NCBI GenBank assembly: GCA_964592645.1
Contig: CAZQFV010000008.1
Span: 62,001-126,000, forward strand
DNA length: 64,000 nucleotides
DNA from: CAZQFV01 sp964592645
Lineage (GTDB): Bacteria; Chloroflexota; Chloroflexia; DTKN01
Direction: 5' to 3'
Made by a program: the position numbers and the translations under genes. The notes beneath the pieces were generated by a model. The model had not been told where the DNA came from. It was given only the letters and a program-made list of their open reading frames with translations, and did not search any database. Positions 57,270 through 64,000 of this stretch are shown here, piece after piece. The first letter of the stretch is position 1, and each line of letters starts with the position of its first letter.

Positions 57270-57365
57270 TGCCGCCGTTCAAGTGGGCCGGTGTGGTGGG
57301 ATCACCTTCCGATCTGCTGGCTCCGGCCTTCTGCCGGACCGTTGACTATCCCTGAAGGAAAAACC

Positions 57366-58343
57366 ATGGTGGTCGTGGTTACTGGCGCAGCGGGCCATGT
57401 GGGTGCCAACCTGGTGCGAGCGCTGCTGGAGCGGGGATACGCGGTGCGCGCGCTGGTCCACCGGGGGCGCCGTGCGCTCCGGGGGCTGGATGTCGAGACC
57501 GTTCCCGGGGACATCCTCGACCGGCAGAGCCTGGCCCGGGCTTTTGCCGGTGCTGACGTGGTCTATCACGCCGCGGCCCACATCTCGCTGTTGATGGGCG
57601 ACTGGGCGCGTTCCCAGGAGATCAACGTCCTAGGGACGCGCAACGTCGTCGAGGCCTGCCTGGAATGCGGCGTCGACCGGCTGGTCCACTTCAGCTCCAT
57701 CCATGCGCTGGATATCGAGCTGTGCGCGGGGGTCGTCGACGAGACCTGCCCATTGGTGGATGGGCCGCCCCATCCTCCGTATGATCGTTCCAAGGCGGCC
57801 GCCGAGATCGAGGTGCGCCAGGGAGCGGCGCGCGGGCTGCAGACGGTGATCCTCAACCCCACGGGGATCATCGGCCCCCTGGACTATGGCCCCTCGCACT
57901 TTGGCACGGCCCTGCTGCTGCTGGCGCGGGGCCGCATCCCCGGCCTGATCGCCGGGGGGTTCGACTGGGTGGACGTGCGCGACGTGGCCTGGGCGGCGCT
58001 GCAGGCGGCAGAGCGGGCGCCGGCCGGCGCCAAGTACCTGCTCTCCGGGCACTGGGTGTCCGTGCGCGACGTGGCCCTGGTCGTGTCCCATGTCACCGGC
58101 GTGCGCGTCCCGTGCTTCGTCAGCCCGCTGTTCCTGGCGCGCCTGGTAGCGCCGTTGGCGACCCTCTATTCGCAGATTACGCACACGACCCCCATCTATA
58201 CCAGCGTCTCCCTGCGTGCCCTGCGCCGGCGCTTCGAGGTGAGCCATGCGCGGGCCACTGCCGACCTGGGTTACCGGCCGCGGGCCTTTGCCGAGACGAT
58301 CTCCGACACGCTGGCCTGGTTTCGCCAGGAGCGGATGCTATGA
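57366..58343 (+). CDS. NAD-dependent epimerase/dehydratase, 3beta-hydroxysteroid dehydrogenase-like
   Basis: 325 residues of the extended SDR family. The Rossmann motif is VVTGAAGHVGANLVRALLER (TGxxGxxG), the catalytic region has HFSSIHALD and PPYDRSKAAAEIEV (YxxxK), and NPTGIIGPLDYGPS follows. The C-terminal half with FVSPLFLARLVAPLATLYSQ and FEVSHARATADLGYRPRAF is typical of the 3beta-HSD/isomerase-like subgroup. It starts at ATG 57366 with AAGGA upstream. It overlaps the next gene by four bases, suggesting they act on the same lipid-like substrate. Confidence 0.85.
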   Translation: MVVVVTGAAGHVGANLVRALLERGYAVRALVHRGRRALRGLDVETVPGDILDRQSLARAFAGADVVYHAAAHISLLMGDWARSQEINVLGTRNVVEACLECGVDRLVHFSSIHALDIELCAGVVDETCPLVDGPPHPPYDRSKAAAEIEVRQGAARGLQTVILNPTGIIGPLDYGPSHFGTALLLLARGRIPGLIAGGFDWVDVRDVAWAALQAAERAPAGAKYLLSGHWVSVRDVALVVSHVTGVRVPCFVSPLFLARLVAPLATLYSQITHTTPIYTSVSLRALRRRFEVSHARATADLGYRPRAFAETISDTLAWFRQERML

Positions 58344-59104
58344 GCGAAAGGGCATTCTTCGACGGGCTGATCATCGCCTGGTTCATCCTGGCGGCGATCG
58401 TCTGCGCGGCGCTCTTCTTCGTCGTGGCTCCGTATGGCCGGCACGCCGGGAACCGCCGCTGGGGGCCGACGATCGACAACCGGGTGGGCTGGATGTTGAT
58501 GGAGTGGCCGGCCGCGCTGGTCTTTCCGGCCTGCCTGCTCTTTGGCCGCGACATGCATGCCGTCACGGCGCTGGTCTTTGTGGCGCTGTGGGAGGCGCAC
58601 TACCTGCACCGGGCCTACATCTACCCGCTGATGCTGCGCGGAGAACGGAAGCGCATGCCGTTGACCATCGCCGGCATGGGTTTTTTCTTCAACGTGGTGG
58701 ACGGCTACCTAAACGGCCGCTACATCTTTTCCTTTTCCGGCGGCTACCCGACCAGTTGGCTGTACGATCCCCGCTTCCTGGCCGGCCTGGCCCTCTTTGT
58801 CGCCGGGTTCGTGATCAACCGCCAGTCGGACGAGATCCTGCGCCGCCTGCGCCGGCCCGGCGAGTCGGGCTACCGCATCCCCTACGGAGGGCTGTACCGC
58901 TGGGTCTCCTGCCCCAACTACCTGGGCGAGATCGTCGAATGGTTCGGTTGGGCGCTCCTGACATGGTCGCTGCCGGGGCTGGCCTTTGCCGTGTGGACGG
59001 CGGCCAACCTGGCCCCCAGGGCCTGGGCCCACCACCGCTGGTACCGGCAGAACTTTCCCGCCTACCCGCCCGAGCGCAGGGCGCTGCTGCCGGGGTTGTG
59101 GTAA
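58340..59104 (+). CDS. Steroid 5alpha-reductase-like (SRD5A/DUF1295-type) membrane protein
   Basis: 254 residues with six to seven membrane helices. The family C-terminus is clear: DEILRRLRRPGESGYRIPYG, GLYRWVSCPNYLGEIVEWFG and HRWYRQNFPAYPPERRALLPGLW, the NADPH and substrate region of 3-oxo-5alpha-steroid 4-dehydrogenases, with EAHYLHRAYIYPLML in the middle. The length equals that of human SRD5A1. The start overlaps the dehydrogenase stop (ATGA). The bacterial substrate is unknown; sterol-like or polyprenol-like lipids are possible. Confidence 0.88.
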   Translation: MSERAFFDGLIIAWFILAAIVCAALFFVVAPYGRHAGNRRWGPTIDNRVGWMLMEWPAALVFPACLLFGRDMHAVTALVFVALWEAHYLHRAYIYPLMLRGERKRMPLTIAGMGFFFNVVDGYLNGRYIFSFSGGYPTSWLYDPRFLAGLALFVAGFVINRQSDEILRRLRRPGESGYRIPYGGLYRWVSCPNYLGEIVEWFGWALLTWSLPGLAFAVWTAANLAPRAWAHHRWYRQNFPAYPPERRALLPGLW

Positions 59105-59129
59105 GCGCTCGATGCGGTACGGGGGCATA

Positions 59130-59158
59130 TTGACACGCCGGCCTTTTCGCGCTAAACT
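59130..59158 (+). promoter_or_regulatory. Promoter of the two-lipoprotein unit
   Basis: TTGACA, 17 bp, TAAACT, 40 bp before the start codon. Confidence 0.65.
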
Positions 59159-59197
59159 GTTGTGTGTGGCGTCGTTTCGTTCAAAGGATGGCGCGAA

Positions 59198-60256
59198 ATG
59201 AAGAAGCTGGCCGTTTCTGCCCTGTCCCTCATCCTGCTGGTTCCCGTCATTTCCTGTGGTGCCCCCACCCCCGATGTGGATGCTACCGTCGCTGCCGCCC
59301 TGTCTGCCACCGGCACGGCCCAGGCCGGCCTGCAGCAGACGGTGAACGCTGCCGTCCAGGGCACCCAGTCGTCCGTCCCGACTCCCAATACCCAACAGAC
59401 GATCGAGGCCGCCGTCCGCGCCACCTTGGATGCGGCGCCGACGCCGACGCCCTCCGCGGAGTACGTCGCCTTGAGCGAGGAGGATCTGGCCGCCCTGGTC
59501 GACGAGGCGGTATCCGAAGCAACCGCCTCGTCGGTGGCATCCTCCGCCGCTGTAGCCGAGGCCTCCGCGGACGACGAGCTTACGGCAGAGGAGATCGACG
59601 AACTGCTCCTCCTGGTCGAGGAGACCCAGGAGGCGGTTGCCTACGCCGAGGAGTTGTTGACGGCTTACGAGTCGCTCTACGGCGAGCTGGCGGCTGAAAC
59701 GGTGGCCGTGCTGGAGGCCATGGAGGAGGACCTGGCCATTATCGCCGCCTACATCGAGGACATGGCGGCGGTGCTGGACACGATGGATTCCGCGCTGGAG
59801 CAGGGGCTGGCGTTGGCGGAAGGGGCGGTTGTCCGGTTGGAGTCGGTAGCCCGGGCGGCGGGGCTCAAGTCCCTGGAGCTGCAGCAGCAGGCGCAGGAGT
59901 GGATCGGGCAGCTCCCGGCAGTGTTGGAGAGCCGCAGCACTGCCGCGCTCGCCGTTCAGCCGGCTTCTATTCCGGCCGACCGGGCGGCGGCTGTGCAGAG
60001 CGCATTGGACTATGTCGATGCCGTGCGCCAGGCGTTGGTCGACAGCAAGCTGACCGCACAAGAGTTGGCCGACATTGCCCAGCTCGGGGCCAACGCCGGC
60101 GCCGGCCTCCAGGCCCATGGGGGACCGGCGCTGCAGGGCCTTGCCGCCTCGCTGAATGCCATCACCGCGCAGTTGGCCCGCGGACAGGTGCCGCAGGCCC
60201 AGGCCGCTCTGGGCGCCCTGGAGGCGGCCCTGGGCGCGCGGCCGGCCCGCCCGTGA
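59198..60256 (+). CDS. Ala/Glu-rich helical lipoprotein
   Basis: 352 residues. The signal ends LVPVISCG. A Thr/Ala/Gln segment with two related stretches (DATVAAALSATGTAQAGLQQ and TIEAAVRATLDAAPTPTPSA) is followed by a long, mostly helical part very rich in Ala, Glu and Leu (about 100-260: ELLLLVEETQEAVAYAEELL, VAVLEAMEEDLAIIAAYIED), probably coiled coil, and a helical C-terminus. I recognise no family. GGATGG lies ahead of ATG 59198; an in-frame ATG at 59162 is closer to the -10 box and less likely. Confidence 0.65.
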   Translation: MKKLAVSALSLILLVPVISCGAPTPDVDATVAAALSATGTAQAGLQQTVNAAVQGTQSSVPTPNTQQTIEAAVRATLDAAPTPTPSAEYVALSEEDLAALVDEAVSEATASSVASSAAVAEASADDELTAEEIDELLLLVEETQEAVAYAEELLTAYESLYGELAAETVAVLEAMEEDLAIIAAYIEDMAAVLDTMDSALEQGLALAEGAVVRLESVARAAGLKSLELQQQAQEWIGQLPAVLESRSTAALAVQPASIPADRAAAVQSALDYVDAVRQALVDSKLTAQELADIAQLGANAGAGLQAHGGPALQGLAASLNAITAQLARGQVPQAQAALGALEAALGARPARP

Positions 60257-60277
60257 CGAGCCGGTAAGGAGGAAGCG

Positions 60278-61762
60278 ATGCTGCAAAATCGGCAGTTCCG
60301 TTCCTGGATGATCGGAGCGCTGCTGCTCCTGCTGTCCGTAATGGCGGCCTGCGGCCCCCAGGCCACGCCGGGCGAGCCACTTTCGGGGACGACGCCGCGG
60401 CCGACGACGTATCCTCCGCAGACTGCGCCGGCAGAGGGGGCGACCGCAACCCCGGAAGAGGCCCCGCCGCCGCGCGCCGGGGTGCTGGTCATCGACAACG
60501 CCGACCCCGGCTTTGCCGTCCTGTCCGGCGACTGGGGCGAGTGCTGGGGGAAAGATTGCAGCGGCACCCCCTATGGGGAGAGCTTTCGTTTCGCGGACCC
60601 CGGCTGCGCCGATTGTCAGGCCCTTTTCGTGCTGACGGTATCGACGGCGGGGGACTATGACGTCTGGGCCTGGTGGCCGGGGGGCGAGGACCGGGCCACC
60701 GATACGCCGTTCGTGATCTCGTACGGCGGCGACGAGTACACGGCCGAGGTGGACCAGCGCAACAACGGTGATGGCTGGTTCTGGCTGGCGACGCTGTCGT
60801 TTCCGGCAGGGCCGGTGCGCATCGTCGTCGGCGGGGTGGAGAGCGGCTATGCCAACGCCGATGCGGTGGCCCTGACGCCGGCCGGCACGGGCGACCCGGG
60901 GGAGGGCAGCGAGTCTCCCGCGGAACCCACCGCGGAGCCCTCCTCTCCCACCGTGCCGCCGGTGGTGGCAACGCTCCCGCCGGTGGCGCCGGGCGGGGCG
61001 ATCGTCGTCGACTATCGGATGTCCGACATCTCGCGGATCCCCGAGGAGTGGATCGCGCGCGCCAAGCAGCTCACGATCCATTACGCTCACACCTCGCATG
61101 GCTCGCAGATCATCACCGGCCTGGAATGGCTGGCCGCCCAGGACCCGCGCTACGCGGTTGCCGTGCGCTATGCCGGGGATGGCATCGGCCTGCCCGATAC
61201 GGCGGGCGCCTTGCGCATCCTCGACGGCAACCCGCCCGACGACTATATCACTCCAGAGCTCTATTGGAGCACGCGCGAGGGGCTCGATCGGACGCGGGCG
61301 GTGGCCAACACCGGGCTGTTCAACTTTTCGATGTGGTCGTGGTGCGGGCAGCAGTCGGAGAACGATCGCGGTACGGTGCAGCAATACCTGGACGAGCTGG
61401 ACCGCCTGGAGCGGGCCTATCCGGGCATGCGCTTTGTCTACATGACCGGGCACACCGACGGCGGCAGCGACATCCTGTCCCGCAACAACGACATGGTCCG
61501 GGCCTATGTGCGGGAGAACGGCAAGGTCCTCTTTGACTTTGCCACCTTCGAGATGTATGACCCGGATGGGAACTATTACCCCGAGGCCGGCGACGCCTGC
61601 GATTGGTGCGAGTCGTGGTGCAGGGACCACCCCGGCGACTGCCGCAACCTGGATGAGATGGGCGACTGCGCGCACACTCATCCGCTGCAGTGCAAGCTCA
61701 AGGCGCAGGCCTTTTGGTGGATGATGGCGCTCCTGGCCGGCTGGGACGGGCAGCCTTATTGA
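60278..61762 (+). CDS. Lipoprotein with a golvesin-like domain and a C-terminal conserved domain
   Basis: 494 residues. The signal ends SVMAACG and a Thr/Pro linker follows. A beta-sandwich resembling golvesin/xylan-binding domains spans about 70-205 (VIDNADPGFAVLSGDWGECW, AGDYDVWAWWPGGEDRATDT, AGPVRIVVGGVESGYANADA). After a second linker the C-terminal domain (about 240-494) has LTIHYAHTSHGSQIITGLEW, FVYMTGHTDGGSDILSRNN and six Cys near CDWCESWCRDHPGDC. The His/Asp pattern hints at a hydrolase, without a family match. It follows the helical lipoprotein by 21 bp with AAGGAGG. Confidence 0.7.
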   Translation: MLQNRQFRSWMIGALLLLLSVMAACGPQATPGEPLSGTTPRPTTYPPQTAPAEGATATPEEAPPPRAGVLVIDNADPGFAVLSGDWGECWGKDCSGTPYGESFRFADPGCADCQALFVLTVSTAGDYDVWAWWPGGEDRATDTPFVISYGGDEYTAEVDQRNNGDGWFWLATLSFPAGPVRIVVGGVESGYANADAVALTPAGTGDPGEGSESPAEPTAEPSSPTVPPVVATLPPVAPGGAIVVDYRMSDISRIPEEWIARAKQLTIHYAHTSHGSQIITGLEWLAAQDPRYAVAVRYAGDGIGLPDTAGALRILDGNPPDDYITPELYWSTREGLDRTRAVANTGLFNFSMWSWCGQQSENDRGTVQQYLDELDRLERAYPGMRFVYMTGHTDGGSDILSRNNDMVRAYVRENGKVLFDFATFEMYDPDGNYYPEAGDACDWCESWCRDHPGDCRNLDEMGDCAHTHPLQCKLKAQAFWWMMALLAGWDGQPY

Positions 61763-61838
61763 CTCCGCATAGATCTCTAAAGCCGGCGCACGCGGATTTC
61801 GGATTCAGGGTAGTATAGCGAGCTATGCAGGAGTGGGC
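61760..61838. repeat. Dispersed ~85-bp repeat, copy 3 of 3
   Basis: It matches 488-574 and 15220-15305 in the same orientation, starting at the lipoprotein stop codon and ending 23 bp before the kinase start. The right third (after GCAGGAGT) diverges. Confidence 0.82.
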
Positions 61839-61861
61839 AAGTTCATCGGATAGGGGACCTT

Positions 61862-64000
61862 ATGCCGGACCTGACAGGCACCACTCTGGGCAAATACCGT
61901 CTCTTGGAGCGGCTGGGCCGCGGCGGCATGGCCGAGGTGTACCGCGCTTTTCAGCCGAACCTGGAACGGGAGGTCGCGGTGAAGGTGATGCGCGGCTACC
62001 TGGCCGAGGATGCCGACTTTGTCGGGCGCTTCAAGCGCGAGGCCAAGGCCATCGCCACGCTGCGCCACCCCCACATTGTCCAGGTGTACGACTTTGATGT
62101 CGAGGGCGAAGTCTACTACATGGTCATGGAGTACATCCCCGGGGAGACGCTCAAGGCGCGCCTGGAGCGGCTGAATGCGGCCGGCCAACGCATGACCATG
62201 TCCGAGGTGAGCGAGGTGCTGGGCCCGCTGTGCAGCGCGCTGGACTATGCCCACGCTCAAGGCCGCATCCACCGCGACATCAAGCCGGCCAACATCATGT
62301 TCGACGGCCCGCGGCTGGTCCTGACCGATTTCGGCGTCGCCACCATTGTCGGCGGGACCTGCCTCACGGCGCCCGGCACGATGGTCGGCACGCCGGCCTA
62401 CATGTCGCCGGAGCAGTGCCGCGGGGAGCCGGGCGACACCCGCAGCGATATCTACTCCTTGGGCATTGTCCTCTACGAGATGATCACCGGCCAAGTCCCC
62501 TACGATGCCGACACGCCGCTGGCCGTTGTCCTGAAGCACCTGAACGACCCGCTGCCGCTGCCGGCGCGCCTGGTCCCCGACCTGCCGGCGGCGGTGCAGC
62601 AGGTGGTGCTCAAGGCGTTGGCCAAGGCCCCGGAGGATCGCTACGCCAGCGCCGCGGGCTTGGCGGCCGCTTTTGCCGAGGCGATTGGGGCGGACGAGGG
62701 GCGGGCGGAGGAGGCCGTGGCGACCGCCCCTGTGACGCTCGCGCCGGCCCGGCGGAGCGGGCCGGCCGTGGCGCAGGGCGTGCCGCTGACGGTCGTGCCG
62801 GCGGAGCCGCTCCCCGCGCCAGGCGCTTCCCCCGGGCCGCCCCCGGCGGCGGCCGGCCGTCGCCGGCTGGCCGGCCGCTGGCCGATCTGGGCCTGGGGCA
62901 GCGCGCTGGCGCTGCTCCTGGTGGCCATCCCGATCTTGGTACTGGTGGGCATCCCCATGCTGCGGGGCCGCTCCTTGGTGCCGGGGCCTACGGCGGTCGT
63001 CGGGCCGCCCGGCGGGGAAGGCCAGGCCCAGGACTATTTCGACCTGGGCCTGGAAGCGCTGCACGAGCATGGGGATCCGGCCCAGGCGATCGTCGACTTC
63101 ACGCAGGCCATCGCCGCCGACCCGTCGTGGGCCGAGGCCTACTTCTGGCGGGGGGTTGCCTATCGCGAGGACGGGCAGCCCTCCGCGGCCATCGCCGACC
63201 TGACCCAGGCCATTGCCCTGTCCCCGGGTTGGGCCGAGGCCTACTGTGAGCGCGGGCAGGCTTACCTGTGGCTGGAACCGAACCAGCTTGCCGAGGCTCT
63301 CGCCGATTTCACCCGGGCCATCGATCTGCAGCCGGAGTATGCCGCGGCGTACCTCTGGCGGGCGCAGGCCACATACTGGTACACGGGCGATGTCGACGGC
63401 GTATTGGACGACTTGGACCAGGCGCTGGCGCTGGACTCTGAATATGTCGAGGCCCGACGGATGCGCGGGGAGATCTACTTCTATCGCCAGGAGTATACCC
63501 TGGCCCGCGCGGACCTGGAGCAGGCGGTGAGCGTTGCGCCCGATGACACCTACGGCCAGGAGCTTTTGGCGCTGATTTACTACTGGGATGAGGAGTACGA
63601 ACTGGCGTTGGCCCGCTACAACGAGGCGCTGGAGTACGCGCCCGACGATTCGGACCTCTACTACGGGCGAGCGCTTGTCGCCGTAGCCATGGGTGACAAC
63701 GAGGCCGCCATGGCGGACCTGGAGGGGGTGTTGGAGTTGGATTCCGGGTACAGCGGGGCCTATTACGCCCGCGGCCGGATCTATGCGGCGGCCGGCCGCT
63801 ACGAAGAGGCCATCGCCGATTTCACCACCACCCTGCAGGACCAGGAGGAACGCTACTCCTGGCCTTTCTTCCGTTACGATTCGCCGCATCTCGATCGGGC
63901 GCTGGCCTATGAGGCGCTCGGACGAAATGAAGAAGCGCTGGCCGACCTGGATGCTGCCGTGGAGCGCCGGCCCGATTGGCACTTGCCCTATTTCCATCGA
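61862..64000 (+). CDS. Membrane Ser/Thr protein kinase with extracellular TPR repeats (3' end outside window)
   Basis: The frame is open to the window end (713 codons so far). The kinase domain (about 8-275) is complete and looks active: LERLGRGGMAEVYRAF, VAVKVM (Lys), HRDIKPANIM, LTDFGVATIV, GTPAYMSPEQCRG and SDIYSLGIVLYEMITG. A Pro/Ala-rich linker and one membrane helix (about 345-367) follow, then at least eight TPR units (AIVDFTQAIAADPSWAEAYF, AIADLTQAIALSPGWAEAY, ALADFTRAIDLQPEYAAAYL and more) outside the membrane. A PknB-type signalling kinase whose TPRs may sense peptides or partners. AGGGGA precedes ATG 61862. Confidence 0.92.
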   Translation, partial: MPDLTGTTLGKYRLLERLGRGGMAEVYRAFQPNLEREVAVKVMRGYLAEDADFVGRFKREAKAIATLRHPHIVQVYDFDVEGEVYYMVMEYIPGETLKARLERLNAAGQRMTMSEVSEVLGPLCSALDYAHAQGRIHRDIKPANIMFDGPRLVLTDFGVATIVGGTCLTAPGTMVGTPAYMSPEQCRGEPGDTRSDIYSLGIVLYEMITGQVPYDADTPLAVVLKHLNDPLPLPARLVPDLPAAVQQVVLKALAKAPEDRYASAAGLAAAFAEAIGADEGRAEEAVATAPVTLAPARRSGPAVAQGVPLTVVPAEPLPAPGASPGPPPAAAGRRRLAGRWPIWAWGSALALLLVAIPILVLVGIPMLRGRSLVPGPTAVVGPPGGEGQAQDYFDLGLEALHEHGDPAQAIVDFTQAIAADPSWAEAYFWRGVAYREDGQPSAAIADLTQAIALSPGWAEAYCERGQAYLWLEPNQLAEALADFTRAIDLQPEYAAAYLWRAQATYWYTGDVDGVLDDLDQALALDSEYVEARRMRGEIYFYRQEYTLARADLEQAVSVAPDDTYGQELLALIYYWDEEYELALARYNEALEYAPDDSDLYYGRALVAVAMGDNEAAMADLEGVLELDSGYSGAYYARGRIYAAAGRYEEAIADFTTTLQDQEERYSWPFFRYDSPHLDRALAYEALGRNEEALADLDAAVERRPDWHLPYFHR

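Noticed and set aside
58709..61681. A 990-codon open frame on the minus strand across four plus-strand genes
   Set aside because: It crosses gene borders and promoters, has low-complexity RR/GG composition and opposes genes with clear signal peptides and motifs.
1..64000. tRNA, rRNA, tmRNA or other standard RNA genes
   Set aside because: All intergenic gaps were read. None shows a tRNA-like cloverleaf with TTCGA-type loop or other recognisable RNA signature; sensitivity by eye is limited, and a covariance-model scan would be decisive.

Overview
The window is 64 kb of GC-rich bacterial DNA that looks like Chloroflexota, probably an Anaerolineae-like lineage. This is inferred from several features: many short-signal lipoproteins, DUF3160 and DUF4230 proteins, a giant secreted protein ending in an IYLPLV tail, a NAD kinase/aminotransferase/NfeD/slipin housekeeping mix, and sigma-70 promoters of the form TTGnnn-17-TAnnnT. 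A run of exactly 100 N (43626-43725) inside a minisatellite shows this is a scaffold, probably from a draft or metagenome assembly. I saw no rRNA, tRNA, CRISPR array, phage or complete insertion sequence.

Layout, left half. 0-4.9 kb: end of a WD40 protein, a T4 endonuclease V-like DNA glycosylase overlapping hemW, then ndk, a PIG-L deacetylase and an MmpS-like lipoprotein on the minus strand, and a HAD hydrolase. 5-8.7 kb: NfeD protease, slipin and two tandem paralogous alpha/beta hydrolases. 8.8-11.9 kb: a Fur-family regulator followed by an ECF cobalt/nickel transporter (cbiM, PDGLE protein, cbiQ, cbiO). 11.9-21.4 kb: a HAD gene remnant, NAD kinase, PLP aminotransferase, DUF4230 protein, DUF3160 lipoprotein, a beta-propeller lipoprotein and an alpha-oxoamine synthase. 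21.6-25.8 kb: lipoprotein, rimI, tsaD, TIGR04076 protein and a bactofilin-like membrane protein. 25.8-33.8 kb: a 1536-residue secreted PHP-domain protein, a MoaD/ThiS plus ThiF/MoeB pair and two HEAT-repeat proteins.

Layout, right half. 33.8-38.7 kb (minus): glycosyltransferase, pnp, rpsO and a zinc-ribbon protein. 39-43.9 kb: PAP2-VanZ fusion, a remnant of a B12-type radical SAM gene, a NarL-type two-component pair and a KP-rich repeat protein. 44-48.2 kb (minus): a 5-oxoprolinase operon pxpA-pxpB-[soluble histidine kinase]-pxpC. 48.5-55.4 kb: a MacAB-type efflux operon with a lipoprotein, a degenerate receiver protein and an OmpR-type two-component pair. 55.4-57.1 kb (minus): DegV and TauE. 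57.4-59.1 kb: a 3beta-HSD-like dehydrogenase overlapping a steroid 5alpha-reductase-like membrane protein. 59.2-64 kb: two lipoproteins and a Ser/Thr kinase with a TM segment and extracellular TPRs that runs off the end.

The most unusual items are the histidine kinase embedded in the pxp operon, a three-copy ~85-bp dispersed repeat lying at gene borders, a MITE-like inverted-repeat element whose outer edge supplies a stop codon (with a solo end copy 41 kb away), a large hairpin between rpsO and pnp, an orphan intrinsic terminator at 48.3 kb, and two gene remnants (HAD and radical SAM) that mark rearrangement scars.
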